Source: an uncultured Rhodanobacteraceae bacterium (GTDB lineage: Bacteria; Pseudomonadota; Gammaproteobacteria; Xanthomonadales; SZUA-5). Taken from it: a stretch of DNA of 64,000 bases. A program made the position numbers and the translations under genes. The stretch is taken from assembly GCA_937928755.1 (NCBI GenBank), contig CALEZI010000127.1, positions 71,616 through 135,615 on the forward strand, written 5' to 3'. Below, in pieces: positions 17,402-25,785 of this stretch (positions are counted from its first letter, which is position 1; each line of letters opens with the position of its first letter). Below the pieces are notes generated by a model. That model was not told the DNA's origin. It did no database searches and saw only the letters and a list, made by a program, of their open reading frames with translations.

Positions 17402-20158
17402 ATGACTTCCGAACAACCGTCGACTCTGCAGGCGGCACAGCGACTGTTGCGCGATCTGCGCGCCGGCGACGATGCCCGGCGCATCGAGGCGGCGCGACGC
17501 ATCGAGTCCGATCCGACATTGCGCCAGCACGTCGAGCGCCTGATGGCCGCGACGATCGACTCGCAACCGTCTGCAGGCCACCCGCCGGACCTGGCAGGGC
17601 CGCGACGGGTGGGCGCCTACACGCTGATCGACGAACTCGGCAGCGGCGGCATGGGTGCGGTATTCCTGGCCGAACGCGACGTCGACGGTACACGGCAGCG
17701 CGTGGCGCTGAAGTTGCTGCACGGTATCCCGACCCAGGACGGCCGCCGTCGCTTCGCCCGCGAGCGTGCATTGCTGGCGGGGCTGAACCATCCGCACATC
17801 GCGGCGCTGCTGGACGGCGGCGAGACCGCGGAAGGCCAGCCTTTCCTGGTCATGGAGTACATCGAGGGCGATCCGATCACGCAGTGGGTGCAGAGCGCCC
17901 GGCCGGATCTGGCAAAGCGCCTGCAGACGCTGGTGCGGGTGTGCCGCGCCGTCGAACACGCCCATCAGCGGCTGGTCCTGCATCGCGACATCAAGCCCGG
18001 CAACATCCTGGTGCGCGCCGACGGCGATCCGGTACTGCTCGACTTCGGCATCGGTCGCGAACTCAGCGACGGCCAGTCGGCGGACACGGCGACGCTCGTC
18101 TTCACGCCGGCCTATGCGGCGCCCGAACAGTTGACCGGCCGCGGCCTGACCACGGCCACCGATGTGTTCGGGCTCGGCGCGGTGGCCTACGAGGTGCTGA
18201 GCGGCGAAAGCCTGACCGAACTTCGTCGCGATGGGTCCAGTTTGCCGCCGCCGAGCGCCACCACGCGCGACCCGCAGATGCGTGCGGCGCTGCGCGGCGA
18301 TCTCGACCGGATCACGGCGAAGGCCATGCACTCTGACCCCGAGCGCCGCTACGCGTCGGCGTCGGCACTTGCGGACGATCTGGAACGATTCCACCAAGGG
18401 CGCCCGGTGCTGGCGACGCCGGACAGCCTCGCTTATCGGCTGCGCAAGTTCCTTGGTCGCCACCGTGCCGCGGCCGTCACCGGTGCGCTGGCGTTGCTGC
18501 TGTCTGCCGGATTCGTCTGGCGCCTCGACGTCGAGCGAGATCGCGCGCTCGAGGCCGAGGCCGCGGCCCAGCGCGAGAGCAGGAGCGCACGCCTTGCGCG
18601 CGATTTCCTGGTGTCGGTGTTCGCTTCGGCGTCGCCGCGCGAAACGCTGGGAAAGCCGGTATCGCCGCGCGAGCTGCTCGACGGCGCCCGCGAGCGTGTC
18701 GAGCGCGAGCTGGGTTCCGATCGGCCTGCCGCCGTGGCGACGTGGATGGCGCTTTCCGACACCTACAACGCGCTCGGCGTGCCGGAGGCGGCGGCACACG
18801 CCGCGGAGCAGGCCTTGCGCCATACCGAAGGCAGCGAAGGCGCCCAGCGCCTGGCGCGCGCCGATGTCATCGAGGCGCTCGGCGCCGCCTACAACCAGCT
18901 CGGCCGTTATCCGGACGCGGCTCCGCTGTACGAAGAACTACTGCGGATCCGTGAGGAGCTGTCGGCGGACGATCCGGTGGCGCTCGCCAGCAGCTACGGC
19001 GAACTCGGCTACGCGGCGCAGAACTACGGCGAATTCCAGCGTTCCGACCAATGGCTGCGGCGCGCACTGGAACTGCTCGACAGCCAGCGCTCGCGTAATG
19101 CAGGAGACGCCGAGGATCGCTGCTATGTGCTTTCTGGCCTGGTCGTGGCGGCCAGCGCGCTCGGCGATCAGCCCGCCGCGCTGCGCTGGCTGGCGGACGC
19201 CGAGGCCGCGTGGGCGAAGCTCGACCCGGATCATCCCGACGGTCTCTACGTGTTGCGTGCACGCGCGCGACTGGCGGAGCTGCAGGGCCGCTTCGAGGAC
19301 TCGGTGGCCGACCTGCAGCAGGCGTCCGCGCTGGCGCTGCGGGTCATCGGTGCCGATGCCAGCGTCGTCGCCGGGATCGAGAACGATCTGGGCGTTGCGC
19401 TGAACGGCCTCGGGCGCTACCGCGAGGCGCTGGTGCACCTGCAGCGGGCGCGCGCGGTGTACCTGCGCCGTGCAGTCAGCGGCGACGCCAACGTGGCCCA
19501 CCTGGACGCCAATATCGGCGCCATCTTCGAGAGCATGGGCGACTACGCCCAGGCCATCGATCACGCGCGGCGTGCGCTGGCGGTGTTCGCCGCGGAAGGC
19601 ATGGTGGTGGTGGACATGCGCCGTCAGTCGCGCGTGAACCTGGCGCGCGCGCTGAGTTTCGCCGGGCAGCATGCCGAGGCGCTGGCGGAAATGAGAACGG
19701 CGCTGGAGGAGGGCATCGCCAGCGAGGGCAGCGAAAGCCTGACGCACCAGTTGGACCGCTTCCGCCATGCCGGCATCCTGCGTCGCGCGGGGCAACTCGA
19801 CGCGGCGTCGGCGGAGCTGGAATCGAGCGCGGCGGCGATTCTCGGCGTCGTCGGCAGCGAGCATCCGCTGAAGCTGCACGTGTTGCGCTTGCGCGCCCTG
19901 ATCGCCCGCGATCGCGGCGATGCGCTGGCTGCGACGGCAGAGTTGGAGATGGCTTTGCAGTTCGCCGGCGCGACGGCCGGCGTCGATCCGGTCGCGACGG
20001 CGGAGATCAAGGCCGAGTTGGCCGCACTGTGGAGTGCGACCGATCCCGACCGCGCGCGGCGGCTGGTCGCCGAGGCGCTGCCGGTGTTGCGCGAGGCGCT
20101 GCTGCCGATCGCACCGGCGTTGGTCGCAGCTGAGCGGGTAGAGCGCGCATTGCACTGA
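17402..20158 (+). CDS. Transmembrane Ser/Thr protein kinase with C-terminal TPR region
   Basis: 918 residues. The kinase domain (about 72-345) has the glycine loop ELGSGGMGAVFLA, VALK with the ATP-binding Lys104, the catalytic loop HRDIKPGN, DFGIG and AYAAPEQ. A single membrane helix follows (about 360-378, AAAVTGALALLLSAGFVW). The periplasmic remainder is a long TPR array with repeats such as AYNQLGRYPDAAPLYEELL and GVALNGLGRYREALVHLQRA. Kinases of this PknB/TPR type are common in xanthomonads; targets are unknown. The short N-terminal region before the kinase is helical. The gene ends at a bidirectional terminator. Confidence 0.93.
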   Translation: MTSEQPSTLQAAQRLLRDLRAGDDARRIEAARRIESDPTLRQHVERLMAATIDSQPSAGHPPDLAGPRRVGAYTLIDELGSGGMGAVFLAERDVDGTRQRVALKLLHGIPTQDGRRRFARERALLAGLNHPHIAALLDGGETAEGQPFLVMEYIEGDPITQWVQSARPDLAKRLQTLVRVCRAVEHAHQRLVLHRDIKPGNILVRADGDPVLLDFGIGRELSDGQSADTATLVFTPAYAAPEQLTGRGLTTATDVFGLGAVAYEVLSGESLTELRRDGSSLPPPSATTRDPQMRAALRGDLDRITAKAMHSDPERRYASASALADDLERFHQGRPVLATPDSLAYRLRKFLGRHRAAAVTGALALLLSAGFVWRLDVERDRALEAEAAAQRESRSARLARDFLVSVFASASPRETLGKPVSPRELLDGARERVERELGSDRPAAVATWMALSDTYNALGVPEAAAHAAEQALRHTEGSEGAQRLARADVIEALGAAYNQLGRYPDAAPLYEELLRIREELSADDPVALASSYGELGYAAQNYGEFQRSDQWLRRALELLDSQRSRNAGDAEDRCYVLSGLVVAASALGDQPAALRWLADAEAAWAKLDPDHPDGLYVLRARARLAELQGRFEDSVADLQQASALALRVIGADASVVAGIENDLGVALNGLGRYREALVHLQRARAVYLRRAVSGDANVAHLDANIGAIFESMGDYAQAIDHARRALAVFAAEGMVVVDMRRQSRVNLARALSFAGQHAEALAEMRTALEEGIASEGSESLTHQLDRFRHAGILRRAGQLDAASAELESSAAAILGVVGSEHPLKLHVLRLRALIARDRGDALAATAELEMALQFAGATAGVDPVATAEIKAELAALWSATDPDRARRLVAEALPVLREALLPIAPALVAAERVERALH

Positions 20159-20162
20159 CCCC

Positions 20163-20198
20163 AACGAGAAAGGCGCGCTTTCGCGCGCCTTTCTCGTT
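20163..20198. terminator. Bidirectional Rho-independent terminator
   Basis: Perfect 16-bp stem AACGAGAAAGGCGCGC / GCGCGCCTTTCTCGTT with a TTTC loop, placed between the convergent kinase and porin genes. It serves both strands. Confidence 0.92.
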
Positions 20199-20214
20199 CA
20201 ACCGGTTTCCCGGC

Positions 20215-22551
20215 TCAGAAGCGATATCCGACACTGAAGGTGGTCACCCACACATCGTAATCGGGGCTGCTTCCACCCATGCTGATGACGTTGGCCATCT
20301 GGTTGGGCGGGGCGTTGTCGACCGCCCAGTCGGTGGAGTCGAACTGCTCGTAAGCGAAGCGCAGGCGGAACACGATGTTGCGGCGCCAGGCGTAGTCGCC
20401 GTACAGGCTCGCCGAAGTCAGATCGCTCACCGAGGTTGGCAATGGACGCGCTGTGAGACCCGATCCAACCGTGGTGTAGACATCGGAATCGGCTGCGGAA
20501 TCCACCCAGTCGAAGCCCAGCGTCAGCTTGTCTTCGAGCAGTTTGGTATTGATGCCCGCGCCCCAGGTGAACACGTGATCGCGACTCCTGACGTTCCAGC
20601 TGCGTGCGGGGTCGTAGATCTGCGTACCGCGGGTTGCGCCGCCGAAAGAGGAACCATCCTGGTCGTTCTTGTAACGTTCCTCGGAGGCAAACGCATAGGC
20701 CGTGAGTCCCGCACGCGGTGCCCAGGCGACGTCGACATTGTAGGCACTGACGCGCGAGAAGGTCAGGCCTTTCAGGGAGTTGTTGTAGTCGTCTTCGGCG
20801 TAACTCACGCTGGCGCTGAGCGAGACTTCTTCCACCGGCATGAAGCTGGCATAGATTTCACCGTCGAGACGTTCACGATCGGCCTGGTTGAACTTGCGCA
20901 GGTCCGGGTGATTCTCGAACGGGAAACCGTCGACGAAGGGCACCACGTTGTTGTAGTAGCCCGGCGAATAACCACCGATGAATGTGGTGTAGCCCAGGTA
21001 CTCGCTGCCGCCGTCGCGATCGGAACTGCTCATGCGCAGTCCACCACTGACGTAGCCGCCGGTGTCCACCGCAAAGTTCAACGTGTAGAGATCCTCTTCG
21101 ATCTCTTCGCGTTCCTGATGCGGACGCTCGGTCTGGCGCCAACGCGCTTCGCCGGTGACCCGCAGCCAATCGCTGGCATTCCAGTTGGCGTCGAGCTTGA
21201 AGTACTGGTCTTCATAGCTCTTCGGTTCGTTGATGCGCCGCTGGATGCTGGTCAACCCGGTGTTCTGAGCCAGCGAATCGCCACCGATGTAGACGAACTC
21301 ATGATGATGCGTCTTGTTGTCGCGTTCGTCGTACTTGTAGCTGGCGCCGAGTGCCAAAGTATCGAAAGGCCTGGTCGTGAATTTCAGCGCGATGTGCGTG
21401 GTGTCGACTTCGCCATCGAGCGAGTTCACCGGCAGCGGCTGGGTGATCGTCGCCGCCAGCAGCGGGTTGATCGTGTACGGCAGGAAAGCCTGGTCCTGGG
21501 TGCCGCGGCCGAACGAAACCACGCCGCTGAGACGAGTGGTCCTGGAGAAATTCCAGCCGCCGCTCAGATTCAACTGGTGGAAATCGTTGTCCGGTTCCAG
21601 GTGCATCTGCCCCTGACCGTTCGGATAACCCACCTGCGCGGTCGGCGTCCAGCCGTTGATGCTGGAGTAGGGGTTCTGCCACACCAGCGAGTTGTTGCCG
21701 TTCTCGAAGAACGAACCGTAATAGCCGAAGGTGAGCTGCTTGGTGCTGTCGGCATAACTCAACACGGCGTCGACCGTGCGCGTTTCATAGTCCACCGGCT
21801 CCGGGGCAATGACCGCGCGCGGATTGCCGCCGGAATTGCCATGAGTCAGTGCGATGGTCTTGTTGCCGTCCTTCTGTTCCAGGTTGTAGTTGACCTCGAA
21901 GTTCCAGCCCGACAGGAAGTTGACGTCGCCGCCGATGTCGAAGCGCTCGCGCTCGTGTTCGATGGCGAAGGTGCGCAGGTTCGGCACCAGTTGCGTCATC
22001 GTCGCCGTGTTCTGGCCGGGTACCCAGCCTGCCGGCAGCGTCAGGTTGGTACTGCCCGCACCGTTGAAGATGGTCTGCGTATCGTCGAGCTGGTAGTGGG
22101 GAATCTGGTCGAAACCAATGTGGAAATTCCACGCGCCTTGTCGGCCCGCCTCGAAGAGGATGTCGCGCGAATCGATGCCGAGGTTGCGCCCGGTCAGGCG
22201 CCAATAACCGGCATCGTCGCCATCCCACGGACCACGGCTGTAGATGTCGAGATTGACGACCGGAAACAGGCCGTCGTCCTCGAGGCCGGTATAGCGGCCG
22301 AAGCGGTAGGAGGGGTTGGACACGTTGCCGATTCCGACTTCGACATAGTTCTTCACCACAGTCTGCTCTTCGAGCAGCAGTGAGCTTTCGTCTTCTTCGT
22401 CGTCGGCTTCGTCGGCGTCCTGGGCGCTCAAGCTACCGCTGGCCAGGGCGGCGGCAAACACCGAAGCCCATATTGCACCGTGGAAAAGAACATTGCCGCG
22501 GAAAAGGCTCTCGCGAATGGCCTTGCTCAGCAATTTGTGCTGGTTGTTCAT
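20215..22551 (-). CDS. MtrB/PioB family decaheme-associated outer-membrane beta-barrel
   Basis: 778 residues with a signal sequence, an acidic linker (residues about 45-60) and a long barrel of alternating strands ending in the aromatic terminus FSVGYRF. The early motif VEVGIGNVSNPSYRFGRYTGLEDDGLF is typical of MtrB/PioB/MtoB. These porins wrap a periplasmic decaheme cytochrome so that it can pass electrons through the outer membrane. The decaheme gene lies just upstream, 30 bases away, in the same operon. The N-terminal CXXC seen in Shewanella MtrB is absent. No extracellular MtrC/OmcA-type cytochrome is found in the window. Confidence 0.9.
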   Translation of the reverse strand: MNNQHKLLSKAIRESLFRGNVLFHGAIWASVFAAALASGSLSAQDADEADDEEDESSLLLEEQTVVKNYVEVGIGNVSNPSYRFGRYTGLEDDGLFPVVNLDIYSRGPWDGDDAGYWRLTGRNLGIDSRDILFEAGRQGAWNFHIGFDQIPHYQLDDTQTIFNGAGSTNLTLPAGWVPGQNTATMTQLVPNLRTFAIEHERERFDIGGDVNFLSGWNFEVNYNLEQKDGNKTIALTHGNSGGNPRAVIAPEPVDYETRTVDAVLSYADSTKQLTFGYYGSFFENGNNSLVWQNPYSSINGWTPTAQVGYPNGQGQMHLEPDNDFHQLNLSGGWNFSRTTRLSGVVSFGRGTQDQAFLPYTINPLLAATITQPLPVNSLDGEVDTTHIALKFTTRPFDTLALGASYKYDERDNKTHHHEFVYIGGDSLAQNTGLTSIQRRINEPKSYEDQYFKLDANWNASDWLRVTGEARWRQTERPHQEREEIEEDLYTLNFAVDTGGYVSGGLRMSSSDRDGGSEYLGYTTFIGGYSPGYYNNVVPFVDGFPFENHPDLRKFNQADRERLDGEIYASFMPVEEVSLSASVSYAEDDYNNSLKGLTFSRVSAYNVDVAWAPRAGLTAYAFASEERYKNDQDGSSFGGATRGTQIYDPARSWNVRSRDHVFTWGAGINTKLLEDKLTLGFDWVDSAADSDVYTTVGSGLTARPLPTSVSDLTSASLYGDYAWRRNIVFRLRFAYEQFDSTDWAVDNAPPNQMANVISMGGSSPDYDVWVTTFSVGYRF

Positions 22552-22581
22552 GGCGTATCTCGCATGCGATCGGCGTTGAGG

Positions 22582-23520
22582 TCAGCGCGTGAAGCGCGGG
22601 CCGGACGGATGGTTGGAACCGTGCACTTCACCGTGACAGTTCATGCAGTTCTTGTGCAGCATCTGCTGCGCGCCGGAAGGCCGCGTCGCGCCGGGCAGAC
22701 CGGTTCCGCTGTAGGCCGTGCTCGGGTGCTGGTTGGCAAGATGGCAGGTCTGGCACAGCCAGGGCCCGCGCTGCTTGAGCATGCCGGTGTGTATCGACCC
22801 GTGCGGCGAATGGCAGATGGTGCAGTCCTCCGTCACCGGCTGGTGTTCCCAGAGCATCGGGCCGCGCTTGTCGGCATGGCAGTTGTTGCAGGTTTCATTG
22901 ACCGTGTTCTTGACCAGATTGCCCTGGCTCATGGAGCCGTGCGGATTGTGGCAACCGGTGCAAGTCATTTCGCCTTCACGAATCGGATGGCGGAAGGGCT
23001 TGGTCATGGCGGCGCGCTGGTCCTGGTGACAGGTCAGGCAGACGTCCGCCTGCAGCGTCTTGTCGAGCACCGGGTCCTGAGCGACGTGCGTGTTATGGCA
23101 GTCGGCGCATGCCAGATTCTCGGTTTCGTGGCGACTGCCTTGCCAATGCATCAGTTGCTTGCCGTTGTGGCAGCTCTGACACTGGCCATTGCCAATGCTC
23201 GTGTCCTTTTCTTCGAAGGTCACATCGGGCGGCAGCGAGTCGTCGTCGAGATGAGACTGGCTCGGTCCGTGACAACTGGTGCAGGCGTCATTGGCCATCG
23301 GCGTGCGGCTGTCGGCGACGACGCCATGTTTGGTCATGAGGATCGACAGCACTGGGTGCTCCGACTCCTCGTCATGGCAGCGGACGCATTTTTTGTATCC
23401 CGGGTCGTCCGCGCCGACCTTGTCTTGCGCAGTGGCCGTCGAGCCGGCGAGCAGCGCTCCGGCCAGCAGGAACAATCCTGTCAGCAGCGCCCCATGAGCT
23501 CGTTTCCTGTACGTCCGCAT
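22582..23520 (-). CDS. DmsE/MtrA-type decaheme c-type cytochrome
   Basis: 312 residues with a signal peptide and exactly ten CXXCH motifs (CVRCH, CTSCH, CQSCH, CADCH, CLTCH, CTGCH, CNNCH, CTICH, CQTCH, CMNCH). Number, spacing and the CHNPHGSMSQGNLVKN region fit the DmsE/MtrA/PioA group. It should sit inside the barrel of the next gene and form a heme wire across the outer membrane. The ATG at 23520 is chosen over 23544 because AAGGAGGAG ends 3 bases before it. An FNR-type palindrome lies about 270 bases upstream. Electron direction (metal reduction, Fe(II) oxidation or DMSO-like respiration) is not decided by sequence. Confidence 0.92.
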   Translation of the reverse strand: MRTYRKRAHGALLTGLFLLAGALLAGSTATAQDKVGADDPGYKKCVRCHDEESEHPVLSILMTKHGVVADSRTPMANDACTSCHGPSQSHLDDDSLPPDVTFEEKDTSIGNGQCQSCHNGKQLMHWQGSRHETENLACADCHNTHVAQDPVLDKTLQADVCLTCHQDQRAAMTKPFRHPIREGEMTCTGCHNPHGSMSQGNLVKNTVNETCNNCHADKRGPMLWEHQPVTEDCTICHSPHGSIHTGMLKQRGPWLCQTCHLANQHPSTAYSGTGLPGATRPSGAQQMLHKNCMNCHGEVHGSNHPSGPRFTR

Positions 23521-23788
23521 GATCTCCTCCTTGTGACTCTGCATCAGAAACTTGATAAATCGGCGCCAATCCTGATCTACCGCGTCTGGACCTCACCGGT
23601 CATTCGCTACCTGCCGCACGAGAATCCGCAGCGCTGCCGCGGCTTCCCCAAATCCTCTTCTGCCCGTCGGAACATCATCACCGTGGCGCAATTGCATGCC
23701 TGAATCTGATTGCGCGGCCATGGGACGAATGCTCCGGTGCTCAAGCTTTGATGTTGCCCTAGCCTGAACCGCAGCGGATGCCGAAGTA

Positions 23789-23802
23789 TTGATCGAAGTC
23801 AA
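23789..23802. promoter_or_regulatory. FNR/ANR-type palindrome upstream of the decaheme-porin operon
   Basis: TTGATCGAAGTCAA matches the consensus TTGAT-N4-ATCAA with one mismatch. It lies in the 511-base gap 23521-24031, about 275 bases before the decaheme start, which implies a long leader or an intermediate promoter. I see no convincing gene in that gap. Confidence 0.6.
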
Positions 23803-24031
23803 TGCAGTGTGAATACGCGAGCGCGCCTCACAGCGCCCAAACGGGTACCGCGTTGCGTCGGTGCGCCTCTGCCGTGGGAGCAATACAAGGAGGTGGGATT
23901 GCCGGCGAGATGGGGGTGTTGCGGTGGTCGGTCCGGGCCGGGTCCGGACGAGTTCGTGCGTCGCCGATTCTGGAACGAATCGGGAACGCAGAGCGGACCC
24001 CGCAGGGTCCGCTCATTGCCTTCTTTTCAGG

Positions 24032-24373
24032 TCAGTGCGACAACAACCACTGTGCCAGGTTCTTCAGTTCGGCCTGGTCGGTGGTCTTGATCTTCTTGTG
24101 CTTTTCCTTTTCGCCATCGATCTCGATTTCCGGGCCGGTGGTGATTGCCGTGATCACCAACTGCTCTGCGTCGGGCTTGCCCTTGAGATCTGCCGCCATC
24201 TTCTTCAGCGACGGTCCCGACTTGTCCTTCGTGGCGTGATGACAACCACCGCATTTGTTGCTCTTCATCAGCTTTTCGGCTGCCTTCGCATCGATCTCGG
24301 CGTAGGCGGGATTCAGTCCCGCAAAGGCGAGAAACAACGAGCCGGCGAGAATCAGGGAAACGGACTGGTTCAT
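24032..24373 (-). CDS. Small monoheme c-type cytochrome
   Basis: 113 residues with a cleavable signal peptide ending near PAYA and one heme motif KCGGCHH, then a helical C-terminus (DQAELKNLAQWLLSH) typical of class I cytochromes c. The usual distal Met loop is missing; the matching region reads EKEKHKKIKTTD, so the sixth ligand may be His. It probably shuttles electrons in the periplasm between the cytochrome b/nonaheme module and the decaheme. It lies on the same strand as both operons, with its own FNR-type site 160 bases upstream. Confidence 0.85.
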   Translation of the reverse strand: MNQSVSLILAGSLFLAFAGLNPAYAEIDAKAAEKLMKSNKCGGCHHATKDKSGPSLKKMAADLKGKPDAEQLVITAITTGPEIEIDGEKEKHKKIKTTDQAELKNLAQWLLSH

Positions 24374-24533
24374 GGGTTCCTCCTTGGTTGAGCGGTGATC
24401 GCTGCCATACGCAGAGTGGTGCGGTAGCGGAATCGATCAGTCGACAGTGTACGACGAGGCAACGTCGGCACAGCCATCGCCGATCATCCTACACCGCACA
24501 GATGAACCGTAGCGGCGACCCTGGCCATGAGTG

Positions 24534-24547
24534 TTGATCGCTGTCAA
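24534..24547. promoter_or_regulatory. FNR/ANR-type palindrome upstream of the monoheme cytochrome gene
   Basis: TTGATCGCTGTCAA, one mismatch from TTGAT-N4-ATCAA, about 167 bases before the start codon of the minus-strand cytochrome. The 692-base gap 24374-25065 also holds a small plus-strand gene and a REPIN. Confidence 0.6.
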
Positions 24548-24729
24548 CGTCCGCGCGACCGGCGCGGCGTAACTTGTCGGCCGTGCGCCCGGAGATCCTC
24601 GCGTAGCCGTTGTGGATACTTTGCCTTCGCCCGGCTTGCGGCGGCTACACTGAGGTAGAGTTGTCAAGATCCCCATGCGAGCACTGATCGTCCGATGCGA
24701 TCGAACATTTGACTACGGAAGACCTGACA

Positions 24730-24885
24730 ATGTCGAAGCTGATTGCGCGGTTGAAACAAATCATCCTGTTCCTGCTGTCGCCATTCATCGCGTTGGCGTA
24801 CATGGCAGCGTTTCCGGGCGTCGCGCTGAAGATGCTGGTATCCGGGAATACGGGCGATACTGAGGGTCGCGGCGGCAGCGCCTGA
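24730..24885 (+). CDS. Small single-pass membrane protein (51 residues)
   Basis: An ATG at 24730, with a GGAAG-like ribosome site about 7 bases upstream, opens a 51-codon frame: basic N-terminus MSKLIARLKQ, one hydrophobic helix (IILFLLSPFIALAYMAAF) and a polar Gly-rich tail. The positive-inside pattern and clean stop suggest a real small membrane protein. I do not recognise a family. It lies among the cytochrome genes but on the opposite strand, so a role in that system is only a guess. Confidence 0.55.
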   Translation: MSKLIARLKQIILFLLSPFIALAYMAAFPGVALKMLVSGNTGDTEGRGGSA

Positions 24886-24959
24886 CAGGGTGCAGGCCGT
24901 CGGTTTGTGCGTGCTTCCGCCCTCGGCGGGAGTGTGCTGCACTGCGGGAGTCTGTGCCG

Positions 24960-25061
24960 CAGCGTTCCGATGCGTATCTTCGCCCGTGCGTTTGTTCGCG
25001 CATCGAACCTGTGGGAGCGGGTTTATCCCGCGAAAGCGCTCGCGGAGTAAGTCCGCTCCCA
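24960..25061 (+). repeat. REPIN family 3 with a degenerate head module
   Basis: A head-like stretch (CCCGTGCGTTTGTTCGCGC, then ATCGAAC, about 24980-25008) is followed by GTGGGAGCGGGTTTATCCC at 25011 and its inverted partner ending CCGCTCCCAG at 25061. The same head joined to the same body occurs at 46727-46829. Confidence 0.8.
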
Positions 25062-25065
25062 GGCC

Positions 25066-25722
25066 TCAGCGAACGTCCGGTGCGTCAGTCTTTGCGACGG
25101 GTTCGTCGTCGACCTCTTCGTATCCGGTGATCATGCCCTTGGTGTGCGCGCCGAAGGTGTGGCCAAGGGTGACCAGATACAGATGGGTCATCAGGAACCC
25201 GATGAAGGCGATGGTCAGCAACATGTGCACGGTCGAAATCACGCGCAGCCCGCCGAACATCTCGATCTGGCCGGCGAATCCGACCGAATCCCACAGCAAT
25301 ACACCGGTGTAGAACTGCAACGGCAGCATCACCAGCATGACGATCTGGTAGGTCATCGCCTGCATCGGATTGAACTTCTTCTCAGGCGTGACCCGAAATG
25401 GATTGCGCTCGCCGTGCAGGATTCCCCAGGCGTAGAAGTACGCTTGCCGATACATGGCCGGGAAGTATTTGCTCGGACTCAGCTCGGGTTGATAGACGGA
25501 AATCTTGTTCGAGAAGAAGTAGAAAAACAGCCACAACAGGAAATTGGCGCCGACGAAAAAACCGACCCAATTGTGCAGCACCACCGCATCACGGAAGGTC
25601 ATCACATCAAACAGGCCTGCGTAGCGGATCTGCAGTCCGGTAAGGATCAACAACAAGATCCCCAACGCGTTGAGCCAATGCCAGATCCTGACCGGCAGCG
25701 GATGGATGTAAATCTTGCGCAT
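25066..25722 (-). CDS. Membrane-bound cytochrome b (b561 / formate-dehydrogenase-gamma type)
   Basis: 218 residues with four membrane helices and conserved His in HPLPVRIWHW, VVLHNWVG, STVHMLLT and HLYLVTLGH, which would hold two b hemes. This fold is the quinone-reactive subunit in formate dehydrogenases, thiosulfate reductases and hydrogenases. Here it follows the membrane-anchored nonaheme cytochrome by 63 bases, so the two probably form a quinol:cytochrome c (or reverse) complex. The ATG at 25722 has CAGGAGAG 4 bases before it; the upstream ATG at 25776 is less likely. Confidence 0.85.
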   Translation of the reverse strand: MRKIYIHPLPVRIWHWLNALGILLLILTGLQIRYAGLFDVMTFRDAVVLHNWVGFFVGANFLLWLFFYFFSNKISVYQPELSPSKYFPAMYRQAYFYAWGILHGERNPFRVTPEKKFNPMQAMTYQIVMLVMLPLQFYTGVLLWDSVGFAGQIEMFGGLRVISTVHMLLTIAFIGFLMTHLYLVTLGHTFGAHTKGMITGYEEVDDEPVAKTDAPDVR

Positions 25723-25785
25723 GATGCTCTCCTGCCAATTCTGAAGTCGCGTTAGGGCTTGCGCCGCTGGTTGCATTCGGACCGG

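Noticed and set aside
20575..22383. 602-residue open frame on the plus strand
   Set aside because: Antisense to the MtrB/PioB-type porin gene; no motifs and no credible promoter or ribosome site.
23593..23883. 96-residue minus-strand frame upstream of the decaheme gene
   Set aside because: Arg-rich, no signal sequence, no ribosome site and no motif; treated as leader sequence.
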